Below are positions 15,694 through 25,280 of a DNA stretch of 64,000 nt, piece by piece. Source of the stretch: Gammaproteobacteria bacterium (lineage in GTDB: Bacteria; Pseudomonadota; Gammaproteobacteria; Pseudomonadales; Azotimanducaceae). The stretch lies in the NCBI GenBank assembly GCA_009840305.1, contig VXNY01000024.1, positions 62,001 through 126,000 on the forward strand, written 5' to 3'. The position numbers and the translations under genes were made by a program. Each line of letters starts with the position of its first letter. Positions within the stretch are counted from its first letter, which is position 1. The notes below the pieces were generated by a model that saw only the letters and a list, made by a program, of their open reading frames with translations, did not search any database and was not told the origin of the DNA.

Positions 15694-18192
15694 ATGGATA
15701 TTTCATTCACCTACCCGTTATTCGCGTTATTGTTCTTATTGTTGCCAGTCCTATGGTTTTGGCCGGGCGGGCAACGCCGTATTCCTCATTTAATAATCCG
15801 GTCTTCCATATTAGCGCTGCTCACTGTTGGTTTGATGAAGCCTGTTTTTGTTACTGATAGTGATGACAAGCACTTTGCAATCATTTTGGACCAGTCCGTA
15901 AGCCTGAGTGAGTCGCAACGAAACGAAGCTTCAGAAATTGCCCGAGATTTGCGCACTCAGTACAGCCGAGAAGGCGATGTCAGTTTCATTCAGATTGGTG
16001 GTGAAGAACCGGCAATCGACGGAGAAAGCATTACCCATTTAGACGACAATTTGTCACCACTTGGAGATGCGTTAGATAAAGCTGCACAGATGATTCCGCT
16101 AGGTGAACAAGGATCCGTCACGCTAATCTCCGACGGTCTTGCGACCGACCGCCACTGGGGACATGCTTACGACCATTTGAAGACCCGGGGTATACCCGTT
16201 AACTCCGTCAAACTGAGTGATGATTCAGACATTTTTATTAGTGGCGTAGAAGCCAATGACGTCCGAGCAGGAGATGACGCCAAAATTTACGTCGACGTGG
16301 TTGGCAACGCAAACGACTTTACTATCATGGTCCGTGATGTCGAAACCGATGAGACTCTAGCAGAGAGTGAACAACTGCAAAGTGATGGTAGAGTACGCCA
16401 AGTACTGTCTTTCCGTGTAGACACTCCTGGCTTCAAAGAAGTCGAGGTGTCCTTAAATGTCGACGAGACACTTGATTCCGATCTCACAAACAACACTTTG
16501 AGAACCGTTTTACCGATTCAGGATCCAGTTCGTGTGCTTTATTTGGGCGAACGACAGGTTGGCGCGAAAAACAATTTAGAACGTTTGCTGGGAGCTGGAT
16601 TCGAGATGGATGCACCTGACCCGAACACCGTCGACGAGGACTTCGACATATCTCCCTACGACGTCGCGATCCTAGATGATGTTCCAATAAGTTCTCTCAA
16701 TGAAGACCTACTAAACAATATTTCACAACAGGTTCAAGAAAACGGGATGGGATTGATTCACAGTGGTGGCGAAGCCGCGTTCGGCGATGGTGGATATCAC
16801 GACTCACCGATTACTGACCTGTTTCCTGTGGAAATCCCAGGAGATCAAGACAAAATTGATCCGAGTGTAGGAGTCGCAATCATTCTTGACACCTCGGGGT
16901 CGATGGCAGGCAGTCGCATTGAATTAGCCAAACACATCGCCAGGCTCGCGGTGCGACGACTACAACCGCATGATCGGATTGGAATCGTCGAGTTCTATGG
17001 AAATAAGCATTGGGCGATCCCTATGCAACCCGCAACAAACAAGATTGAGGTTGACCGCGCGATTGGACGAATGAAAGCAATCGGTGGTACAGTCCTATTC
17101 CCGGCAGTACAGGAGGCTTACTACGGTCTGCAAAACGTCAATACGCGATTTAAACACATCATTCTCATCACCGACGCCGGAGTTGAAGACGCAAACTATG
17201 AAGCGATGGTCCGTCGCATAAACCGCGACCGAATTACACTGTCGACCATCTTAGTCGGACAAGGTGGGCACAATCAGGTGATGGCTGATATCGCGAACTG
17301 GGGTGGCGGTCGATTCTACGCTGTCGGCAATCAGTTCCAAATAATCGACCTGATTTTTAAACAATCTTCAACAAAGAAAGCGCCGATGTATAAGCGGGGT
17401 GCGTTTCAACTCGTTGCTAGCGCTGGTACCGGCTGGTGGGGTGAAATTGAAACAGAAACAATCCGTCCACTAAACGGTTATGTTGAAGTCTCAGCCAGAG
17501 ACGGAGCTGAGGTCTTGCTCTCCGTAGAAGAAACTGAACATCCAGTAGTTGCAACTTGGCTATTTGGATTAGGTCGCGTTACTGCTATGATGACTGAACC
17601 TGTCGGTGAAGGTACGCGATCTTGGAATAATTGGGAAGACTACTCAGAATTTCTCGGTCGTATAGTGCGAAAAACTGCACCCGAGGTGCGCATGTTTGAA
17701 ACCGAAGTCAGAAGACAATACGGCGAGACCACTGTAATCGCAAATCGAGTGCCTAGGGTTGCTGATTTGCACCCTACCCTTCAACTCTATGAACTTGATT
17801 CCACGCCACACTCAGAGTCGCCACCGGGCTTTGATGAGACCGCACCAGGATTGTTTGAAGCCGATATTCGTTCGTCCGCTAAAGCAGACCTGTTCATGGG
17901 TATTGGAAACAATTTCAATGACCGCCAATGGCGTGTCGTGAGCTTAGCTTCGACCGATCAGGTTCGCGAAAATCAAGTTGATCCCCTTAAGGGCTTAGAT
18001 CTTGAAGCACTTTCTGCTCAAACCGGTGGTCTAGCAGTAACGGACGACACCGATTCCGTGGAACTATCACAAAGGGTAAGCTTAGGAAGCATGGCCTACG
18101 GCATCTTTGACTTTAGACCATGGATCATCCTGTTAGCACTTTTCATGTATCTTGCTGATTTGATTTATAGACGCTGGCCTAGAGCTAGCTAA
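15694..18192 (+). CDS. VWA-domain membrane protein with GATase-like region
   Basis: An 832-residue inner-membrane protein. Two membrane segments occupy residues 5-24 and 33-52. A first VWA-like motif is FAIILDQSVSLS (Asp66, Ser68, Ser70). A class I glutamine amidotransferase-like fold runs near residues 280-380 (VRVLYLGE, then GLIHSGGEAAFGDGG) without a convincing catalytic Cys-His-Glu set, so it is probably structural. A second VWA domain has a complete metal site start, DTSGS at Asp399, Ser401 and Ser403, plus IGGTVLF and LITDA. The C-terminus is a membrane segment near residues 805-825 with a basic end. Related proteins occur beside MoxR/DUF58 in many Gram-negative bacteria. The gene starts 1 bp after the BatA-like stop and is followed after 31 bp by the first giant gene. 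Confidence 0.88.
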   Translation: MDISFTYPLFALLFLLLPVLWFWPGGQRRIPHLIIRSSILALLTVGLMKPVFVTDSDDKHFAIILDQSVSLSESQRNEASEIARDLRTQYSREGDVSFIQIGGEEPAIDGESITHLDDNLSPLGDALDKAAQMIPLGEQGSVTLISDGLATDRHWGHAYDHLKTRGIPVNSVKLSDDSDIFISGVEANDVRAGDDAKIYVDVVGNANDFTIMVRDVETDETLAESEQLQSDGRVRQVLSFRVDTPGFKEVEVSLNVDETLDSDLTNNTLRTVLPIQDPVRVLYLGERQVGAKNNLERLLGAGFEMDAPDPNTVDEDFDISPYDVAILDDVPISSLNEDLLNNISQQVQENGMGLIHSGGEAAFGDGGYHDSPITDLFPVEIPGDQDKIDPSVGVAIILDTSGSMAGSRIELAKHIARLAVRRLQPHDRIGIVEFYGNKHWAIPMQPATNKIEVDRAIGRMKAIGGTVLFPAVQEAYYGLQNVNTRFKHIILITDAGVEDANYEAMVRRINRDRITLSTILVGQGGHNQVMADIANWGGGRFYAVGNQFQIIDLIFKQSSTKKAPMYKRGAFQLVASAGTGWWGEIETETIRPLNGYVEVSARDGAEVLLSVEETEHPVVATWLFGLGRVTAMMTEPVGEGTRSWNNWEDYSEFLGRIVRKTAPEVRMFETEVRRQYGETTVIANRVPRVADLHPTLQLYELDSTPHSESPPGFDETAPGLFEADIRSSAKADLFMGIGNNFNDRQWRVVSLASTDQVRENQVDPLKGLDLEALSAQTGGLAVTDDTDSVELSQRVSLGSMAYGIFDFRPWIILLALFMYLADLIYRRWPRAS

Positions 18193-18223
18193 CCACACAC
18201 CTGACAAGACGAGGGACCTTTCG

Positions 18224-21200
18224 ATGAAAGCTTTGCCACTCACCTCCTCGCTAATCTGTCTAGCACTACTTGTTGTCAGCGCGACCACTCACGCCGCGAC
18301 ACCTTCACTGGACACACTCGATGCGAGCAACGCGCAGCAGGGACGACTATCCCTGGAATTGATCGATGACGTGTTTAACGACTCAATCCTTGAAAACCAG
18401 AGTATCGAAGGTGCGGTATCGAGTCTGACCGAGACTGCTGAAAGTCCTGAAAATAGCACTTGGCATCGCACGAAGGCATACCTTTCGATTTCGCATCTTT
18501 ACTGGCGTTATGGGCAGTTGCTTAATGCCACCGAAGTCTTAACAGAGCTAGCAGAAAATAAAGAATTGCAGGATGAGCTTACGGTTGATTACTTCATCCT
18601 TGCAGGCCGAATCGCAGATGCAAATGGAAATGAGTTACAAGCCTTAGAACATTACGAACACGCGCTTGGGAGCACCGACGACCCCAAAGAACGAGAATTT
18701 ATCCAGATTCGTCTTGCGATGATCGACACGGACAAGAGTAATGTCGATGCGCTTTACAAACTTGCAACTGAACGAGATCAAGTATTTAAAAATCGAGCCG
18801 CTATCACTCTCGCAGTGTTGGGACATACTGACAAAGCACTTGAACTGTACAAGCCCGATCCGAACGACGAAAAGTATTTTCGTCAACTGATTCGTTACGC
18901 CGAGTGGGCAATTATCGGTGAAGACTACGAAAGTGCTCAGGAGTTTGCTTGGCGCGCTTACGACAACACAGATATCCGGTTTGACGGACTCTATGCCCTG
19001 ACTCTGGTCGACGAAGCTTACCGCTTAAACGGCGAACTAGACGTGCTTGTGGCCGAATTGAGTAGTCGAGACGAAAAAGATGCTGATCTTGTCGATCTAC
19101 ATATTGACCTACTTACGGACTTAGAACGATATGACGAAGCTATCGAGTTGTACCACTCGATGGAACTCGACCCAACAGATCTTGACGCACGCTTTCGCTT
19201 ACTTCAGATTTACGACGTCTCCAAGCGGACTGATGAAATGATCGCGGAGTACGAACGACTCATCACCGAGGAACCGAACACCGTGTTATGGTACTCCGGG
19301 TTGGCATCGCATTACGTCGCGGTCGCAGAGCCAGAACGTGCAAGTGAAGTGTGGCGCACACTTGAAGAGAACAACTCTGACAAAATTGATGTACTCGTAC
19401 ATGCTGGGCGATTGATGGGTCAAATGGGCTTTGAAACCGAAAGCCTTGAGATGGTGAACCGCCACGGCGAAGCGCACGGTATTACTACAACCGGGCAGAT
19501 GTTTCTCTTTGAAGTTCACTTGAACAAAGGTCGGAATAACGAAGCCGTTGCCGCGTTGAACGAACTCGTCGAGTATCTACCAGAAGATGCCGGAGACTTG
19601 AGAACCGTTGCGGACGCGTATGAACGATTGCAAAAATATGAAAACGCATTACAGATTTTTTCTAAAGTCGAAGAACACCAAGGCGAAGCACTCGGTTACG
19701 ACGATCGGATGCGATTGGCGTGGCTCCATAGTGTAATAGGAAATCGCGAAGAAGCGCTACGACTATGGCAAGAAATATGGCTGCAAGAAGACGCTCCTGC
19801 ACGACGCGCATTCGCCGAAGGTCAATTCTTACTGATCGCCGCAGAACTCAACAAGCTCGCCCGAATTGCGATCGACATCGAAAACAAACTCACCGCAAAG
19901 ACCGCTAGCAAGAATGACATTAACCTACTAGTACGTATTTACACAGAAATTGGAGACTCTTTTTCGGCTGCAGAGGTTGTTGAACAATATGCCCAGTACG
20001 CAGATCTTCCGGAGGTGGAAAAGCTTCGTCAAGTAGGAACCGTCTACTTACAACTACAAGAGTACGATAAATACGACAAAGTCTTGAGACAACTCGAAGA
20101 AATCGACCCCGAAAATCGCATTGAACACATTCAAAATATTGTTCTCAATATGGTCGCGTTTACGGTCGAAGAAGAGAGCGACGAGAAGTTAGAGGACATT
20201 CAACACTGGTTGGAACAACTACGCTTATTCGACGAAGAAGCAGTTACTGGTGAATTTGAAGCAAGCGTACTTTCGATGAGCGGGTTTACGGAAGAGGCAA
20301 TTGAGAGCTACCGCTACGCACTCGTTCGTCATCCACAGCATAGCGATAACCTACTTCTTATGGGCGAATTGATGAAAGAATCGGGTCGCACAGATGAGGC
20401 CGTTGCAGTCTTCCAATATGTTGCTGAGCACTCTGAGGACGATAACGAGTTTGTCGTTGCCATAGACGGCATCCTGAACATGATTGGGCAAGAACGCTTC
20501 GGGCAACGACTGCCGCCTAATGACCAAGCAATTTTCCGTTGGGCGCACAGAATTATCTTGGAACGGATCACTGGCCGCGAAGACAAGTTTTATCTTTATA
20601 CGTTATTGGGCGAAATTGCCATGGAGACTCTAGACACCGAGGGCGAGTTTGTGGCTGTCGAAAATTCAATTTCTCAAGCTGGTATTCGGCGACTTTCAGT
20701 ACTCCGCGAACTGGTGACGATGTCTACTCGAGACGCTGGATTCTTCTCACTGAGTCAAAAAGCTGGAGATACCGAGCGCCAGCTTCGCTACGGACGGCGA
20801 CTCATTGGTCTACGACAGCAGCTACCCCCCGAAGTTTACATCAGTCTGGCGAAGACTTTGCTGGAGAGGGACGATACCCTAGGCGCAGAGAAATCGCTAA
20901 ATCTTGTACGAGATATAACGGGCCAAATTGACATAAATCAAACAAAGGCCGATTTATTCCAAGAAGCGGGGTATGTAAAGAAAGCGTTATCTTCTTACAG
21001 CACCGCATTGGCGTTGAATCAAGACAACAGCACTTTGCTACTCAAGACAGCTGTATTACGGGAAGCTAATGGGCAGCTAGATGTTGCCAACACGCTCTAC
21101 ATGAAGGGATTACTCAACGTCCTACGCACACAACCCGAAAAGCTCCACACAGACTCTAGATCGCAATCAAACGTACAGTCGATGCTCCCTGTCGGTATAC

Positions 21201-24200
21201 GAGTGGGAGGGAACCGAAATTTGAGCGTGAATCGCGATTACCAGACATTCTACGAGCCTTTCACACAGGGCGTGATCGCAACTTGGCCGGCCGAAGAGTC
21301 GGAGATCGCTGCCAATCTCGCACAAATTGACACGATGTTCCAAGAAGAACTTGCGAGTGTTATTGCGATGCGAAGTGACGAAGAGGAGAAGACCAACTTC
21401 TCAAGATTTTCTCGTTTGGATCATCTCGCCCAGTTTATCCGTCGCCTAGGTGCTTCGGTACGCCAGGAACAGTTCGTCTATGCTCGTGATATTCAGCTTG
21501 CGGAAGAGTTCATCGATGGTCCGACACCGGAACAGGAAGAGACGACAGAACTGGACGAGAACCTATTGGGTCAGATTGGTGGTTTTTCAAGCACAATGAT
21601 CATACTTCCCACTGGCGATCGGCTGACAACCACAGTCGCTTCTTCGGGAGACTTTTTCTCCACGCTTAAGAGCCAATACAAACTTTTTGGACTCAAGATG
21701 CCAGACGAAATTGTCGCAATGGCTTCTGAAAGTGAGCCGCAAGACGATGAGAGCGTTGCCGAAACGGAACCCACCGACGATGGCTTGCTCACACGAGATT
21801 TTCGCTTGGCAGTACAACGCCAAAACGTTGATCGCATCGCACGACTTGCTGCCATCATGACTTTGCCGGAACCAGTTGACGAAATATTCCGACAAATGGT
21901 AGACAATCGAAATTACCAACAAGCTCTCAGATACGCGAAACAACTCTTTGACGAAGTAACGGTTGCGCGCTTGACGTCACGGATTGTCAACCGAATTAAA
22001 GAGAGCCCCGAGGAGTTGATTCAGATACTCACATCAAATGTTTACCTGATTCAAGAAATCGAAAAGGATTTCGGTCCGTTCTTTGAATCAATTGATGAAA
22101 TATTTGACGTCCTTGAGTCTCCAGAAGTAAAACAACTTAATCCGCGATCGTATTTCATGATTACAAGGATCTGGGACTACGTTAAAACTCGAGAAAACAA
22201 CGACGAGTTGCTGCAATTCTTTGAATACCAAGTTGCCCAACCACAGAGCAACGATCCGATGATGCGTAGCATGATCTATGACCATATCAACAAATATTCG
22301 CAATTATTGAATATGGAATGGAACCGCCAGCAGCGGAACCGCTTCAAGGCTGCCGCGACAGACATGATCGGTCAAATCGATTTTCAAGACGAATTTGTCA
22401 TGTCTTCTTTGTTGCGTCTGGTTCTTAACTTCAATATCCATGAAAACAATCAGGGCGTACATCTAGATGTGATCAACATGATCTCTCAAAAGACGGAATT
22501 GGGACTAGATGTAGTTGGTATTTTTGAAGACTACTTTTCTGACGACAAAGAGGCAGCATTTCTCAAGTTGTTAGAGTCCAATTTAGATATTCGCTGGGCT
22601 TATACAGTGCAATCAACCGTCATGCAATACTTCAGAGAGCAAGCGCAAGCAATGATGGTCGCGATGGTAGCTGGAGAATGTCCGACCGAGGATCAAATTG
22701 CATTGTTGATGCCGAGTCGAGGATTCGTAGGTCCACTGATTGATACAGAGATTGATGAGTATCAACTTGGCAAGAGTTTGTTGGAATGTTTCCCCGAGAA
22801 TGAAGAATATCGTCGAAATTTAATCGTTTCTTCAATCCAACGTGGGGTAAATAGCCAAATCACGGAGCAACTGCGAAACGCTTACGAACGGGACAACACC
22901 GTTGTCGGCATTCGAACAGCATTCTATCTTTGGAACAAACAACAGGAAGACTACGTTTCGGCACTTGCAGTCGCAAAAGATGGTGAACCTGATCTTACGA
23001 AACGGGACATACTTGATGACATTCTAAAACGAAACGACGAATCTCGTTTTAAATATGGCAACCACCCAGACTACATCTTAACCCTGGTTCGAAATAGGGG
23101 CAACGATCTAGACAGCCTATCAATGACAATACGCGGGCTAGATGATCGTATTCCGAAAAACATTAAGGCCGCGGCGACTGCGATTGCACAGTTGGATTCC
23201 ACAAACACGACGATAGACGCCGCCGAAGCTATTCGATTGTTTTGGCGTAATCTAAACACTCAGAATCTAGGTGGGAGTCGTACTGTTTACTTACCTGGAT
23301 CGCCGATGGGGATGTTTTTGAATTGGCCGCTGGATCAGAGTGAGTTAGGAAACACTGACTTCTACGGATATTCACGGTCTCCCTTCGTGAGATATGCAAG
23401 TACTTTAGCACAGTATCTCATGCAAAAAAGCGCTGAGCAACCACCGACATCGGAAAAACTATTGGAATGGCTGGTTCAGCATTTTTCCGTAGGTCGAGAT
23501 CTTGAGCTACATTTGATGGCTCAGTTGCCCTCACAGAGACGTTTTTCGTACAAGTGGTACGAGCTGCTGGTCCAAGCATACTCCCTCCATCCGAGCGATC
23601 GGGACGAGCGAATAGCAGAACTTACGAATGCCGTCGAAGCTGAAACCGCAGACGAGCATGAGTTTAGCTTGTGGATATATCTATCCAACATCGCCGAACG
23701 GGTAATTTCGTCGGAAGCGTTGGCAAAATTTGATCATTGGGCGGTAGAGTTGACTAGCCCGACCCCGCTCCAGACACTCAACATCGCAGAGATGTTCGCC
23801 CGCGCTGAGCATTGGGACAAAGCACTAGACTATTACACGCTCTACGCGCTAAATCTTTCGAGAACGGACCCCAACTTTGGTACGGTCAGGATCACTTATG
23901 GTGGTGCTTCCAACAACCCGGTAGATTTGTTCGGGTTAATAGACACTGTAGCAGAACACACCTCGATAACAGTGGCGCAGGAGTTCGTGGAAAGAATCCT
24001 GCCGATGGTTCGACCCTTCGATGTGGAAATTTCCGAACAGAGTCTCAACGCCAAAGCTGTGGATCTATTGTCTCGTGTCTATCCAGCAGACGAAGTAATA
24101 GAAGTAGCAAAAAGCGTTCGACCATCTATCGATGAACTGCTTCGAAGTGGCAAACGCGAGGTCGCGCCCGAACCCGAAAACATTGCACCGTTATTGCAGA

Positions 24201-25060
24201 TTATTCGAGTATTGGTCGCTTCGGGTGAATTGAACGAAGCCATAAGATATCTTCGACCCATATTTATAACAGTCGTGGAAGACGAGCTTGAGGATCAAGA
24301 GAGTTCTGACACAGAAGTCGTCGATGGCGCAGGGAACACCGTAATTTCCGTCTCAGGATCTACGATATCCGTAAGCGCAGCTCAAGCGGCCTCGGTGATC
24401 AGCGCGCTCAGCTCTTCTGGTGTGTCGTTGCGGGTAGGTTCCGGGGAATCTGAATTGGCACCTGAAGATGAAGTTCCCTTAATTTCGCCAAACGTTATGG
24501 CATTGTTCAGAGACCGCGACACAGTCTTTGATTTTGACAACGACGAATGGATGAACTTACTCGTTGAATCGATGACTGATTGGCTCGAGAATGAAGAAAT
24601 GGATGAGCGCGGCCTCATCGAAATGCTATCAGTTATCGCATTCGAATACGACTTACGGGATGAACCGGAAAAAGTAGCAAATTCGTGGTCGAAGATCAGT
24701 GGGTGGCTCACGCAATATCATAGGTCTCTTGACCGATATAGTATCAGACCGTTTTTACAACTAGCTATTGACGCCGAGTTTCCGTTAGATCCTGAGGTCG
24801 TGTCGTATGCGTTTGAACTAGACATTCTTAGCCCTATAGATGTTGCTACCATATTGAAGACTTTGCGGATTTCGAATTCTGCTGAAGTAACATTCGCAAC
24901 GGCAACGTTGATTTCCATAGACTCCGCAGGCTTATCGGTGTTGCGAGAACTTCAGACAATCGGCCAGTCAGTGAACGATGACGACTATGTAAGAGGAGTC
25001 ACTTCAAAGATTCAAACGTTAGAGGCGGCATATCGAGAGTTGGAACCAAGCGTGCTTTAG
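18224..25060 (+). CDS. giant exported TPR-like repeat protein, paralog 1 (2278 aa)
   Basis: Residues 1-24 are a Sec signal peptide with probable cleavage at THA/ATPS. Almost the whole mature protein is predicted helical. TPR-like units are clear in the first 1000 residues (for example AYERLQKYENALQIFSKVEE). The most conserved block among the three paralogs runs from about residue 640 to 1015 and includes GEFEASVLSMSGFTEEA (from Gly676) and NRDYQTFYEPF (from Asn1003). A second shared motif is FWRNLNTQNL with FLNWPLD further on (from Phe1673). A Ser/Gly/Val-rich low-complexity stretch lies near residue 2040. GAGGGA at 18211-18216, 7 bases before ATG, supports the start. It is 31 bp after the VWA gene and so probably belongs to the moxR operon. 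Function unknown; a periplasmic scaffold is an inference. Confidence 0.88.
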   Translation: MKALPLTSSLICLALLVVSATTHAATPSLDTLDASNAQQGRLSLELIDDVFNDSILENQSIEGAVSSLTETAESPENSTWHRTKAYLSISHLYWRYGQLLNATEVLTELAENKELQDELTVDYFILAGRIADANGNELQALEHYEHALGSTDDPKEREFIQIRLAMIDTDKSNVDALYKLATERDQVFKNRAAITLAVLGHTDKALELYKPDPNDEKYFRQLIRYAEWAIIGEDYESAQEFAWRAYDNTDIRFDGLYALTLVDEAYRLNGELDVLVAELSSRDEKDADLVDLHIDLLTDLERYDEAIELYHSMELDPTDLDARFRLLQIYDVSKRTDEMIAEYERLITEEPNTVLWYSGLASHYVAVAEPERASEVWRTLEENNSDKIDVLVHAGRLMGQMGFETESLEMVNRHGEAHGITTTGQMFLFEVHLNKGRNNEAVAALNELVEYLPEDAGDLRTVADAYERLQKYENALQIFSKVEEHQGEALGYDDRMRLAWLHSVIGNREEALRLWQEIWLQEDAPARRAFAEGQFLLIAAELNKLARIAIDIENKLTAKTASKNDINLLVRIYTEIGDSFSAAEVVEQYAQYADLPEVEKLRQVGTVYLQLQEYDKYDKVLRQLEEIDPENRIEHIQNIVLNMVAFTVEEESDEKLEDIQHWLEQLRLFDEEAVTGEFEASVLSMSGFTEEAIESYRYALVRHPQHSDNLLLMGELMKESGRTDEAVAVFQYVAEHSEDDNEFVVAIDGILNMIGQERFGQRLPPNDQAIFRWAHRIILERITGREDKFYLYTLLGEIAMETLDTEGEFVAVENSISQAGIRRLSVLRELVTMSTRDAGFFSLSQKAGDTERQLRYGRRLIGLRQQLPPEVYISLAKTLLERDDTLGAEKSLNLVRDITGQIDINQTKADLFQEAGYVKKALSSYSTALALNQDNSTLLLKTAVLREANGQLDVANTLYMKGLLNVLRTQPEKLHTDSRSQSNVQSMLPVGIRVGGNRNLSVNRDYQTFYEPFTQGVIATWPAEESEIAANLAQIDTMFQEELASVIAMRSDEEEKTNFSRFSRLDHLAQFIRRLGASVRQEQFVYARDIQLAEEFIDGPTPEQEETTELDENLLGQIGGFSSTMIILPTGDRLTTTVASSGDFFSTLKSQYKLFGLKMPDEIVAMASESEPQDDESVAETEPTDDGLLTRDFRLAVQRQNVDRIARLAAIMTLPEPVDEIFRQMVDNRNYQQALRYAKQLFDEVTVARLTSRIVNRIKESPEELIQILTSNVYLIQEIEKDFGPFFESIDEIFDVLESPEVKQLNPRSYFMITRIWDYVKTRENNDELLQFFEYQVAQPQSNDPMMRSMIYDHINKYSQLLNMEWNRQQRNRFKAAATDMIGQIDFQDEFVMSSLLRLVLNFNIHENNQGVHLDVINMISQKTELGLDVVGIFEDYFSDDKEAAFLKLLESNLDIRWAYTVQSTVMQYFREQAQAMMVAMVAGECPTEDQIALLMPSRGFVGPLIDTEIDEYQLGKSLLECFPENEEYRRNLIVSSIQRGVNSQITEQLRNAYERDNTVVGIRTAFYLWNKQQEDYVSALAVAKDGEPDLTKRDILDDILKRNDESRFKYGNHPDYILTLVRNRGNDLDSLSMTIRGLDDRIPKNIKAAATAIAQLDSTNTTIDAAEAIRLFWRNLNTQNLGGSRTVYLPGSPMGMFLNWPLDQSELGNTDFYGYSRSPFVRYASTLAQYLMQKSAEQPPTSEKLLEWLVQHFSVGRDLELHLMAQLPSQRRFSYKWYELLVQAYSLHPSDRDERIAELTNAVEAETADEHEFSLWIYLSNIAERVISSEALAKFDHWAVELTSPTPLQTLNIAEMFARAEHWDKALDYYTLYALNLSRTDPNFGTVRITYGGASNNPVDLFGLIDTVAEHTSITVAQEFVERILPMVRPFDVEISEQSLNAKAVDLLSRVYPADEVIEVAKSVRPSIDELLRSGKREVAPEPENIAPLLQIIRVLVASGELNEAIRYLRPIFITVVEDELEDQESSDTEVVDGAGNTVISVSGSTISVSAAQAASVISALSSSGVSLRVGSGESELAPEDEVPLISPNVMALFRDRDTVFDFDNDEWMNLLVESMTDWLENEEMDERGLIEMLSVIAFEYDLRDEPEKVANSWSKISGWLTQYHRSLDRYSIRPFLQLAIDAEFPLDPEVVSYAFELDILSPIDVATILKTLRISNSAEVTFATATLISIDSAGLSVLRELQTIGQSVNDDDYVRGVTSKIQTLEAAYRELEPSVL

Positions 25061-25280
25061 CTCGGGAGAATATTCTGAGTTGAATTAGATAGTGCTACAG
25101 CGACAGCTATCAACTCATTGGGATCGCTGGTAAGACTCACGTATACAACAGTATCACAGTAGCACGTCGATCGACAGACTCAATAGCGTCGATGTGCGTC
25201 CAGCTCTCAACCTACCCATACACGTGGGAATAGTTCAAGCACTCCACCAATAGTAACAAAATTTTTGCTTATACTAAGCA
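25061..25280. other. intergenic region upstream of giant paralog 2
   Basis: 220 bp without a gene. An imperfect stem can be drawn at roughly 25079-25115 (GTTG/CAAC, GATA/TATC and GCT/AGC with bulges), with no T-run after it. The break in tight spacing suggests that paralog 2 has its own promoter; a candidate -10 element lies at 25270-25275. Confidence 0.4.
25270..25275 (+). promoter_or_regulatory. possible -10 element (TATACT)
   Basis: TATACT matches five of six bases of the sigma70 -10 hexamer and sits directly before the first possible ATG (25281) of paralog 2. If used, transcription would begin near 25282 and the second ATG at 25323 would be the start. I found no convincing -35 box at the right distance, so confidence is low. 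Confidence 0.3.

Noticed and set aside
12014-18192. A MoxR-VWA conflict (defence) system
   Set aside because: No effector, nuclease, protease or toxin domain is present, and the partners are membrane and exported proteins, which fits an envelope role better.
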